This document shows, piece after piece, positions 1 through 5,282 of a stretch of 5,282 nt of DNA. Source of the DNA: Rhizobiaceae bacterium (GTDB lineage Bacteria; Pseudomonadota; Alphaproteobacteria; Rhizobiales; Rhizobiaceae); assembly GCA_020696915.1 (NCBI GenBank), contig JAJFMR010000229.1, positions 1 through 5,282 on the forward strand, written 5' to 3'. The notes beneath the pieces were generated by a model. The model saw only the letters and a list, made by a program, of their open reading frames with translations, made no database searches and was not told the DNA's origin. Position 1 is the stretch's first letter; each line of letters starts with the position of its first letter. A program made the position numbers and the translations under genes.

Positions 1-2
1 AA

Positions 3-890
3 CTACAGCCTGGAGAACAGCGAGCCGCCGGACGCGTTGGGCAGGAAGCGCTCCATCAGTTCCTCGACGCGCGCGTTGCGGGCCCGCGCGGTGTCGGCGC
101 CCATTACCACGATCACCAGGTTGCGGCCGCTTCTGCTGACGGAGGTCACGATGTTGTAGCCGGACGCCCGGATGTAGCCGGTCTTGATTCCGTCGACGCC
201 CTCGACGCGGCCAAGCAGGTCGTTGTGGCCGCGCACCCGCCGGCCCCGGTAGCTGAACTCGCGCTCGGAGAAATAGCGGAAGTGGTGGGGAAAGCGCGAC
301 CGCAGCGCCATGCCGAGCAGCGCCATGTCGCGGGCAGTGGTGCGCTGCCCGTCATCCGGCAGGCCCGAGGCGTTCCTGAAGGTGGTGCCGGTCATGCCGA
401 GCTGGCGGGCACGGGCCGTCATCAGGGCGGCGAACTGTGCCTCCGATCCGCCGAGATGTTCGCCTAGCGCCGCGGCGACGTCGTTGGCCGACTTCACGCA
501 CAGCGCCCGGATTGCGGTCTCCACGTCGATCGTCTCGCCCGGCCTGAGACCGATCCTGGTCGGCGGCTGCGCCGCCGCGTGTGCCGACACCTGTATCTCG
601 GTCGATTTCGAGATCCGCCCCTGGTCCAGCGCCTCGAAGGTCATGTAGAGCGTCATCATCTTGGTCAGCGATGCCGGAAAACGCGGCGCCGTCGCGTTGG
701 TGCCGTAGAGCATGCGGCCATCCCTGCCGTCGACGACCAGCGCCGAATAGCGGCCGGATTCGACTGGCGTTGTCTCGACGATCTGAAGCGTTTCGGTGCT
801 GGAGCAGCCCGCCGCAAGCAGTATGAGGGCGAGAACCAGAAAGGTGCGGAAAACGACAGCAGGAACGCTCTGGAGCTGAAAACCGCCCAT
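3..890 (-). CDS. D-alanyl-D-alanine carboxypeptidase (peptidase S11), predicted lipoprotein
   Basis: This 295-residue serine DD-peptidase should trim the terminal D-Ala from peptidoglycan stem peptides in the periplasm. All three penicillin-binding motifs are visible: SLTK at residues 74-77 (nucleophile Ser74, base Lys77), SAN at 134-136 and KTG at 236-238. The N-terminus has a charged start, a hydrophobic run (about 13-27) and a lipobox-like LAAGC ending at Cys29, so lipid anchoring is inferred. The protein stops shortly after the catalytic domain. It lacks the C-terminal PBP5-type beta domain and amphipathic membrane helix that give classical DacA proteins about 400 residues, and it also lacks a SPOR domain. 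The ATG start at 890 is chosen because it leaves a complete signal peptide; the ribosome binding site before it is weak. The stop is TAG at the left edge, so the gene is complete. It is transcribed away from the epimerase-like gene. The family assignment is firm, but which paralogue it is cannot be told. Confidence 0.95.
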   Translation of the reverse strand: MGGFQLQSVPAVVFRTFLVLALILLAAGCSSTETLQIVETTPVESGRYSALVVDGRDGRMLYGTNATAPRFPASLTKMMTLYMTFEALDQGRISKSTEIQVSAHAAAQPPTRIGLRPGETIDVETAIRALCVKSANDVAAALGEHLGGSEAQFAALMTARARQLGMTGTTFRNASGLPDDGQRTTARDMALLGMALRSRFPHHFRYFSEREFSYRGRRVRGHNDLLGRVEGVDGIKTGYIRASGYNIVTSVSRSGRNLVIVVMGADTARARNARVEELMERFLPNASGGSLFSRL

Positions 891-925
891 AAACTTGCCC
901 GACCCCGCGAGTTTGCTCGAAATCC

Positions 926-954
926 GACTAGCCTATCGCCTCGCCTGTTGCCAA
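926..954 (-). promoter_or_regulatory. Candidate sigma70-type promoter of the carboxypeptidase gene
   Basis: Read on the minus strand, TTGGCA (949-954) matches five of six bases of the -35 consensus TTGACA. After a 17-base spacer comes CTAGTC (926-931), a partial match to the rhizobial -10 element CTATAT. It lies about 35 bases upstream of the ATG at 890. The spacing is ideal but the -10 is poor, so this is only a candidate. The rest of the 891-1123 spacer shows no convincing operator, repeat or small gene, and no clear promoter for the rightward gene. Confidence 0.3.
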
Positions 955-1123
955 TCCCTTTCCGTCAACCTCGACCCTCGATCATCGATTTTTGCCGGGC
1001 TCGCGTGCCCTCGCCGCAACGCCCCGGCCTGGAGAACGGCAGCGACCAGCAGCGACCCGGCCCGGTTTGCCGCCGACTTGGTTTCGTCTAACCTGATCCG
1101 CTCGAGCAAAGGTGGCGGGCAGC

Positions 1124-2218
1124 ATGGCGGACGATCTGACGTTTCAGGCAAAGGGCATTTCGGTGACGATCGACCTTGCGGTCGGCCACATCGCGGACCT
1201 TCGCATCGAAAGCCGCGGGCGGATGCTGAGACCGCTGCATCGAGCGCCCTGGATCGACGAGCCGGATCTTCCGGGAGAGCTGGCCGACGGCCTCAAACGG
1301 CTGTCGGGAGATTTTCTCTGCGCTCCCTTCTCGGCAAGCGACGTGGAGAAGGCCCCGGCACATGGATGGCCGGCCAACAGCCCTTGGCAGACGCTGGCAA
1401 GCGAGCGGATCGACGGCGGCTGGCAGGCTAGATTCCGTCTGCAGCGCCTTGTGCTCGGAGCCTCGGTCGAAAAGACGCTGACGCTGCGCGACAGCCATCC
1501 CTTCCTCTACCAGGAGCATGTCCTTGCGGGAGGCAAGGGGGAGATTTCGGTTGCCCATCATCCGATGACGTCCATGCGGAACGGCGGCAGGTTGGCCTTC
1601 TCGCCGAAACGCCTGGCGATGACTCCGGGGGCGCCGCTGGAGCCCGACCCAGCGCGCGGACGGCACATGCTCGCCTATCCCGCCCGATCTTTGGATCTGC
1701 ACGCATTTCCGACCGCCGCCGGCGGCCTGGCCGACCTTTCCGACTATCCGGTCGGCGCCCGCAACGAGGATTTTGTCATCCTGGTGGAGGCCGATCATGA
1801 CGGGCCGGGGTGGACGGCGGTGTCGCGCGCCGCGGAAGCCGACCTGGTGCTGGTCCTGAAAAACCCCGCCGATCTGCCCGTCACCATGTTGTGGATCAGC
1901 AATGGCGGCCGCGACTACACGCCCTGGAACGGGCGCCATGTCGGGGTGCTCGGCATCGAGGACGGCCGCACCGCGGCCGGCCATGCCGCGTCGATCGGCG
2001 ACAATCCGCTCCGCCAGGAGAACGTGCCGACCAGCTTCTCGCTCCAGGAGCACGGCAGGATCGCATTCCGGCAGGTGGTCGGAGCGCTTGCCGGGCCGCT
2101 GGAGCCGCCGCAGGCGGTCGAGCCGGGAGAGGGAATACTGCGGACGGTCTCGGCCGCCGGCGAAATCAGGGACGTCCCTTTCGACAACGGCTTTTTGCGG
2201 GACCCCGCCGGTTCCTGA
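1124..2218 (+). CDS. Aldose 1-epimerase (galactose mutarotase)-like protein
   Basis: This 364-residue cytoplasmic protein (no signal peptide or membrane segment) has the pattern of the galactose mutarotase-like beta-sandwich superfamily, which binds sugars and often interconverts their anomers. Visible family-like elements are an N-terminal strand pair containing GHIADLRI (21-28), GDFLCAPF (62-69), HGWPANSPW (80-88), EHV (131-133), a HHP motif (145-147), and a C-terminal WNGRHVGVLGIEDG stretch (268-281). By analogy with GalM, His80, His145 or His146 and Glu279 are the likely catalytic candidates; this mapping is inferred, not aligned. The ATG at 1124 is preferred, with AAAGGTGG about eleven bases upstream. 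A GTG at 1112 would add four residues. The gene is monocistronic as seen, divergent from the carboxypeptidase and convergent with the sensor kinase. Substrate is unknown, and a non-catalytic carbohydrate-binding role is possible. Confidence 0.82.
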   Translation: MADDLTFQAKGISVTIDLAVGHIADLRIESRGRMLRPLHRAPWIDEPDLPGELADGLKRLSGDFLCAPFSASDVEKAPAHGWPANSPWQTLASERIDGGWQARFRLQRLVLGASVEKTLTLRDSHPFLYQEHVLAGGKGEISVAHHPMTSMRNGGRLAFSPKRLAMTPGAPLEPDPARGRHMLAYPARSLDLHAFPTAAGGLADLSDYPVGARNEDFVILVEADHDGPGWTAVSRAAEADLVLVLKNPADLPVTMLWISNGGRDYTPWNGRHVGVLGIEDGRTAAGHAASIGDNPLRQENVPTSFSLQEHGRIAFRQVVGALAGPLEPPQAVEPGEGILRTVSAAGEIRDVPFDNGFLRDPAGS

Positions 2219-2220
2219 GC

Positions 2221-2246
2221 GCGGGAGCGATCGCGGCAGCTCGCGT
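2221..2246. terminator. Weak hairpin between convergent genes, possible bidirectional terminator
   Basis: The 33-base gap between the stop codons of the epimerase-like gene and the sensor kinase gene holds an imperfect inverted repeat. GCGGGAGC (2221-2228) pairs with GCTCGCGT (2239-2246) around a ten-base loop, with one G-G mismatch and one wobble at the base of the stem. No T-tract follows on either strand, so intrinsic termination is doubtful. A second GC stem, CCGCCG (2262-2267) with CGGCGG (2275-2280), lies within the last codons of the kinase gene and could contribute. The location is the main argument for this call. Confidence 0.22.
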
Positions 2247-2251
2247 CCTGT

Positions 2252-4144
2252 TCAGCGCCCTCCGCCGCTGCCCGCGGCGGCCGGGGCGCGGGACGTCCCC
2301 AGGACGTCCGGTATCTTGGCCGCGAGCTGCTCGATCGTGAATGGCTTGGCCAGAAAGTTCGAGCTCCGCTCGGGCATCACGTCGTCGCCGGCCGTTTCCC
2401 TGGTGTAGCCGCTGGTGAACAGCACGACGAGGCCCGGCTTCCGCTTCACCGCCTCCTGCGCAAGCTCGCGGCCGTTCATGCCGGGCATGACGATGTCGGT
2501 GAACAGCAGGTCGATGTCAGGATGCGCGTCGAGCTTGCGCAGCGCTTCCGCGCTGCCGCCGGCCTCGATGACGCGGTAGCCCAGCTCACGCAGCGCCGCA
2601 AGGGAGCCGGCCCGCACCTGCGCGTCGTCCTCCGCCACCAGCACCAGCGCCCTGACCGGCTCGTGTCCGTCAGCGTCCGCGCCGGCATCGTTCGGCTGCT
2701 CCTCGCCGAGGTAGCGCTTGAGATAGAGGTTTACCGTCGTGCCTTTGCCCGGCTCCGACATGATGTCCACATGACCGCCCGACTGCTTGACGAACCCGTA
2801 AACCTGGCTGAGCCCCAGCCCGGTCCCCTTGCTGACCCCCTTGGTGGTGAAGAAAGGCTCGAATGCCTTCGCCGCCACCTCCGGGGGCATGCCGATGCCG
2901 GTATCGGACACGGCGATCACGATGAATTGCCCGGCCGGGACGTCACCGGCCGGGTGTCGATCGTCGAGTGTGCGGTTCGCCGTCGAGATCGTCAGGCTGC
3001 CGCCGTCGGGCATGGCATCGCGGCCGTTCACCGCAAGGTTGAGGATGGCGTTCTCCAGCTGGCTCTTGTCGACATGCGTCAGCCAGAGACCGGCGGCCAG
3101 TTGCGTCTCGATCCGGACAGTCTTGCCGAGCGTCCGCCGCAGCAGCTTCGACATGCCGGTCACCGTGCCGTTGGCGTCGATGACCTGCGGCGCCAGCGGC
3201 TGCTGGCGCGCGAAGGCAAGCAGCCGCTGCGTGAGCTCCGATGCGCGTTCCGCCGCATCGCTTGCCGCCTCGATGAACCTCGAAACGTCGGTATCGCCGC
3301 GCGACAGCTTGCGGCGGGCAAGACTCATGGCGCTCATGATGACAGCCAGCATGTTGTTGAAGTCGTGGGCGATACCGCCGGTGAGTTGGCCTATCGCTTC
3401 CATCTTCTGCATCTGGCGCAGCTGCGCCTCCGCGGCCTGGCCGGTCTCGATGGCGCTTTCGAGAGCCGCGTTCTTGGCAGTCAGGCTCTCCTGGGCCGCG
3501 GCAATGTCCCGCAGGTGCCGGCGGGCGGCGGCCATCCCGTAGGCGGCAACGGCAAGCACGCCGAGCAGCACGGCGAAAGAGGCGAAGCGCAGCGCATCGT
3601 CGGCTCGTTCGGAAATGTCCAGCCGCTGCTGCAGCTTCGCGTTCTCGTCGCGCTGCATCTCGCTTACGACGTCGCGGACCCGGCCCATTGCCGCCTTGCC
3701 GCGCCCTTCCTTCAGGCGGGCCACCGACGCGGGGGAACCTCCGACAGTGTAGAGCCGGAGCACCGCGTCCATCTCGGCAAGCCTGTCTTTGGTGGCCGAG
3801 TCCAGCTGCTCGAGCTGCTGCCGCCGTGCCGGATTGTCGGCGACGCTTTCGCGAATGGCCGCCATCTCGGCGGGCAGGGCGCGGACCGCAGCGCGATAGG
3901 GGTCGAGATAGGAAGCTTCGCCGGTGAGGAGGAAGCCGCGCTGGCTTGTCTCGGCCTCCTGAACCAGGGAGAGGGCCGATGTGATCCGGCGCTGCAGCGC
4001 GAACGTGTCGCGGATCGCCTGGTTTTCCTCCCACTGCGTCGCCGTGAGCCATGACTGCATGCCGACGATCGCCGCCAGTGCGGCAAAGCCCAGCCCGAGC
4101 GGCAAAAGCTGCATTCGAAGGGCTCTTCGCACGCGCGAAACCAT
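2252..4144 (-). CDS. CHASE3-type hybrid sensor histidine kinase with C-terminal receiver domain
   Basis: This 630-residue inner-membrane sensor should autophosphorylate a histidine on an unknown signal and pass the phosphate to its own receiver aspartate. In order it has: a first membrane helix (about 12-30); a periplasmic CHASE3-like region (about 40-180, with the typical ETSQRGFLLTGE at 65-76); a second membrane helix (about 187-207); a coiled linker (212-248); a HisKA segment with GGIAHDFNN (His260); an ATPase domain with N box NLAVNGRDAM (369-378), DTGIGM (414-419), FEPFFTTK (428-435) and GTGLGL (440-445); and a receiver (about 498-614) with Glu505-Asp506-Asp507, phosphoacceptor Asp550, Thr577 and Lys600. 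All key residues are present and no PAS domain is seen. The ATG at 4144 has GAGG five bases upstream (4150-4153). A TTG at 4213 would add 23 residues but then places charged and glycine-rich sequence before the membrane helix. The gene is an orphan: no response regulator or Hpt gene adjoins it. Confidence 0.95.
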   Translation of the reverse strand: MVSRVRRALRMQLLPLGLGFAALAAIVGMQSWLTATQWEENQAIRDTFALQRRITSALSLVQEAETSQRGFLLTGEASYLDPYRAAVRALPAEMAAIRESVADNPARRQQLEQLDSATKDRLAEMDAVLRLYTVGGSPASVARLKEGRGKAAMGRVRDVVSEMQRDENAKLQQRLDISERADDALRFASFAVLLGVLAVAAYGMAAARRHLRDIAAAQESLTAKNAALESAIETGQAAEAQLRQMQKMEAIGQLTGGIAHDFNNMLAVIMSAMSLARRKLSRGDTDVSRFIEAASDAAERASELTQRLLAFARQQPLAPQVIDANGTVTGMSKLLRRTLGKTVRIETQLAAGLWLTHVDKSQLENAILNLAVNGRDAMPDGGSLTISTANRTLDDRHPAGDVPAGQFIVIAVSDTGIGMPPEVAAKAFEPFFTTKGVSKGTGLGLSQVYGFVKQSGGHVDIMSEPGKGTTVNLYLKRYLGEEQPNDAGADADGHEPVRALVLVAEDDAQVRAGSLAALRELGYRVIEAGGSAEALRKLDAHPDIDLLFTDIVMPGMNGRELAQEAVKRKPGLVVLFTSGYTRETAGDDVMPERSSNFLAKPFTIEQLAAKIPDVLGTSRAPAAAGSGGGR

Positions 4145-4235
4145 TCCGACCTCGCAACTTTTCCCCAACCCACCCGGAGAGGCAATGGTGACGGCAACCG
4201 GCGACAAACTCAAGCCAATCCGCAGGGATCGCCAG

Positions 4236-4251
4236 GCGGCCTTCCGGCCGC
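4236..4251. repeat. Perfect GC hairpin in the divergent spacer
   Basis: GCGGCC (4236-4241) and GGCCGC (4246-4251) form a perfect six-base inverted repeat around a TTCC loop. It sits in the 185-base spacer between the divergent sensor kinase and P-loop kinase genes. It is flanked by near-identical direct repeats, GGGATCGC (4225-4232) and GGGAATCGC (4252-4260). There is no T-tract, so it is not an obvious terminator. It might be a regulator site or simply GC-rich chance; nothing in the sequence decides. Confidence 0.5.
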
Positions 4252-4270
4252 GGGAATCGCTCAGGGCCGG

Positions 4271-4299
4271 TTGAATTTTCCGTTGGCTGCGGCAAACTT
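4271..4299 (+). promoter_or_regulatory. Weak candidate promoter for the P-loop kinase gene
   Basis: TTGAAT (4271-4276) resembles a -35 element and stands 17 bases before AAACTT (4294-4299), which is only a poor -10 match. The region is locally richer in A and T than its surroundings. It lies about 30 bases upstream of the start codon, just before the AGAAGGGA ribosome binding site (4313-4320). This is suggestive only. Confidence 0.2.
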
Positions 4300-4329
4300 G
4301 GGAGAGGTTGTCAGAAGGGATCCCTGTTC

Positions 4330-4932
4330 ATGTCACAGATCGCCACGATAGCCGCCACGATCTTCAAACGCGCCGGAAAGGCGCAGCGCTTCGTCGTGGC
4401 CATCGCCGGACCCCCCGGCTCGGGCAAGTCGACACTTGCCGAAGGCTTGGCCGAGGTCCTTCCCGACAGTGCCGTCATTGCCATGGACGGCTTCCACTTC
4501 GACGATGCGGTGCTGGCGCGGCGTGGCCTCGGCGCCCGCAAAGGGGCTCCCGAAACGTTCGACTTCGGCGGTTTTGCGGTGCTGCTCAAACGGCTTCGCG
4601 CCGGCGAGCCCGACATCGCGATTCCCGTCTTCGACCGGACGATCGAGCTGTCCCGCGCCGGCGCCGGGATCGTCGCTGCCGAGGCGCGGTTCATCCTGGT
4701 GGAAGGCAATTACCTGCTGCTCGACGAACCGCCCTGGTCGGGGCTGGCCGAGTCCTTCGACTTCACGGTCTTTCTCGACGTGCCGCGCGCCGAGCTGGAA
4801 GAACGCCTGCTGGCGCGCTGGTCCGAGCATGGCAGGTCAGAAGAGGAGGCGCGCGCCTGGGTGGCCTCCAACGACATGCCCAATGTCGATCGGGTGCTGG
4901 CGCGTCGCCGCGCGCCGGATCTCGCCATATGA
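4330..4932 (+). CDS. P-loop small-molecule kinase (FrcK / uridine kinase / pantothenate kinase-like)
   Basis: This 200-residue cytoplasmic protein is predicted to phosphorylate a small metabolite with ATP. It has a clear Walker A loop, GPPGSGKST (27-35, Lys33, Ser34), then DGFHFDD (53-59) with Asp53 as a probable base. Next come RKGAPETFD (70-78), typical of the phosphoribulokinase/uridine kinase/pantothenate kinase group, then FDR (101-103) and EGNYLLL (125-131). An arginine-rich lid lies around residues 153-163. The length is that of the rhizobial FrcK/YggC-like nucleoside triphosphate hydrolase family rather than of full CoaA proteins (about 310 residues). The ATG at 4330 follows AGAAGGGA (4313-4320) by nine bases. 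FrcK proteins are known from fructose ABC transporter operons, but no transporter genes adjoin here, so the substrate is open. The stop at 4932 lies 70 bases before the antitoxin start; separate transcription of the two is likely because an operator-like palindrome intervenes. Confidence 0.92.
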   Translation: MSQIATIAATIFKRAGKAQRFVVAIAGPPGSGKSTLAEGLAEVLPDSAVIAMDGFHFDDAVLARRGLGARKGAPETFDFGGFAVLLKRLRAGEPDIAIPVFDRTIELSRAGAGIVAAEARFILVEGNYLLLDEPPWSGLAESFDFTVFLDVPRAELEERLLARWSEHGRSEEEARAWVASNDMPNVDRVLARRRAPDLAI

Positions 4933-4942
4933 TGCGGAATGT

Positions 4943-4959
4943 CTGGCAATTGGCTGGCA
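4943..4959 (+). repeat. CTGGCA direct repeat, 11-base period
   Basis: CTGGCA occurs at 4943-4948 and again at 4954-4959, starting 11 bases apart, which is about one helical turn. The second copy overlaps the left edge of the 26-bp palindrome and the likely -35 region of the antitoxin promoter. The repeats could be accessory binding sites or chance; they are short. Confidence 0.5.
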
Positions 4960-4978
4960 GATGTCCTACATGTAGGAC
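4950..4978 (+). promoter_or_regulatory. Candidate promoter of the antitoxin gene, overlapped by the palindrome
   Basis: TTGGCT (4950-4955) is a fair -35 element and stands 17 bases before TAGGAC (4973-4978), a weak -10 that lies inside the right arm of the palindrome. An alternative -10 is GATAAG (4983-4988), but it has no good -35. Either -10 would be at least partly covered by a protein bound to the palindrome, which fits repression. Transcription from the first would give a short leader of about 18 bases before the ATG at 5003. Confidence 0.35.
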
Positions 4979-4983
4979 ATCTG
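4958..4983. promoter_or_regulatory. 26-bp perfect palindrome, probable operator of the antitoxin gene
   Basis: The left arm CAGATGTCCTACA (4958-4970) is the exact reverse complement of the right arm (4971-4983), so there are 13 matching bases per side with no spacer. It lies between the P-loop kinase stop and the antitoxin start, 19 bases before the ATG, and is more AT-rich than its surroundings. Xre/ParS-type antitoxins usually repress their own operons by binding such inverted repeats, so an operator is the best reading. A terminator for the upstream gene is less likely because no T-tract follows on either strand. Confidence 0.82.
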
Positions 4984-5002
4984 ATAAGACGATGGAGACG
5001 AT

Positions 5003-5282
5003 ATGGGCGCCGCAGCAAAGAAGCAGGCAATCGCGGCCGGACCTGATCCGGCGGCTGGCCAGCCGCTCATACTGACCTTCATGGATCGGTCGGGTGCCGT
5101 TTCGATCGACCGGGTCGCCGACAGCTTTGGCCTGTCGAAGACGCAACTCGCCGAGACCGTCGGGCTTGCCCGGGAGTCGCTGTACAAGGCAGAGCGCAGT
5201 CGGACCCCGAGAATCCAGACCCGCATCAAGGAGATGCTGGAGATCATCAGCCGGGTGACGGAATGGGCCGGCGGCAGGCAGC
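5003..5282 (+). CDS. Xre/MbcA/ParS-family antitoxin (partial, 3' end outside window)
   Basis: The frame from the ATG at 5003 stays open to the window edge, giving 93 residues and one further base. Residues 1-20 are Ala/Lys/Pro-rich and probably flexible. Residues about 34-64 form a helix-turn-helix (VSIDRVADSFGLSKTQLAET, then VGLARESLYKAE). They are followed by a helix with EMLEIISRVTEWAGG (77-91), a pattern characteristic of antitoxins of the Xre/MbcA/ParS group, where it leads into the toxin-binding DUF2384-type C-terminal domain. That domain is cut off here. GGAG (4994-4997) five bases before the ATG supports the start. Family members normally neutralise a RES-domain toxin encoded directly downstream that consumes NAD or ADP-ribosylates a target. 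The toxin is inferred, not seen. Autoregulation through the adjacent palindrome is likely. A solitary Xre regulator remains possible. Confidence 0.87.
   Translation, partial: MGAAAKKQAIAAGPDPAAGQPLILTFMDRSGAVSIDRVADSFGLSKTQLAETVGLARESLYKAERSRTPRIQTRIKEMLEIISRVTEWAGGRQ

Noticed and set aside
1067..1092. Possible promoter TTGCCG with TCTAAC before the epimerase-like gene
   Set aside because: The spacer is only 14 bases, too short for a normal sigma70-type promoter.
1088..2053. Leftward open frame of 321 codons opposite the epimerase-like gene
   Set aside because: It has low-complexity shadow composition and no domain, while the opposite strand carries the mutarotase-like motifs.
2522..4054. 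Long rightward open frame of 510 codons opposite the sensor kinase
   Set aside because: It lies wholly antisense to a gene with every histidine-kinase and receiver motif. Its translation is His/Arg/Gly/Leu-rich with no recognisable domain, as expected for a shadow frame in GC-rich DNA.
2943..4295. Leftward open frame of 450 codons overlapping the sensor kinase in another frame
   Set aside because: Its translation is dominated by Arg, Ala, Gly and Pro with no motifs; it is an out-of-frame reading of the kinase.
4958..4983. The palindrome as an intrinsic terminator of the P-loop kinase gene
   Set aside because: There is no T-tract on either side, and the stem is AT-richer than typical GC terminator stems here. 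Its position over a promoter fits an operator better, although a double role cannot be excluded.
4308..5075. Rightward open frame of 255 codons spanning the P-loop kinase and the palindrome
   Set aside because: It is a frame-shifted reading of the P-loop kinase gene, very Arg-rich, and it crosses the antitoxin control region in a different frame from both real genes.
4966..5247. Leftward open frame opposite the antitoxin start
   Set aside because: The rightward frame from 5003 has a ribosome binding site and a clear family pattern; the leftward translation shows none.

Overview
The window is GC-rich throughout, with the codon use and gene types of an alphaproteobacterium. The best guess is Hyphomicrobiales, Phyllobacteriaceae/Mesorhizobium-like. 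The grounds are the CHASE3 hybrid kinase with an IAHDFNN phosphorylation motif, the FrcK-type P-loop kinase, and a Xre/ParS antitoxin of the kind common in rhizobia. This placement comes from recognition of protein families, not from a database search.

Layout, left to right. (1) A complete leftward gene for a D-alanyl-D-alanine carboxypeptidase (peptidase S11), apparently a lipoprotein, lies at 3-890. (2) A divergent spacer of about 230 bases holds one weak candidate promoter. (3) A rightward gene at 1124-2218 encodes an aldose 1-epimerase (galactose mutarotase)-like protein. (4) A convergent gap of only 33 bases follows, and then a leftward CHASE3-histidine kinase-receiver hybrid sensor occupies 2252-4144. 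(5) A second divergent spacer (4145-4329) contains a perfect hairpin. (6) A rightward P-loop small-molecule kinase of the FrcK/uridine kinase/pantothenate kinase type lies at 4330-4932. (7) A striking 26-bp perfect palindrome (4958-4983) precedes a rightward gene starting at 5003. That gene runs off the window and encodes the N-terminal 93 residues of a Xre/MbcA/ParS-type antitoxin.

The first four complete genes look like ordinary chromosomal genes, each apparently transcribed on its own. Neighbours alternate in direction, so no multi-gene operon is visible among them. The most notable region is the right end. A palindrome overlapping the likely promoter, followed after 19 bases by a DNA-binding antitoxin, is the layout of an autoregulated toxin-antitoxin operon. 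The partner expected from family knowledge is a RES-domain toxin just beyond the window, but it is not in the sequence given. No tRNA, rRNA, CRISPR array or insertion sequence was seen.
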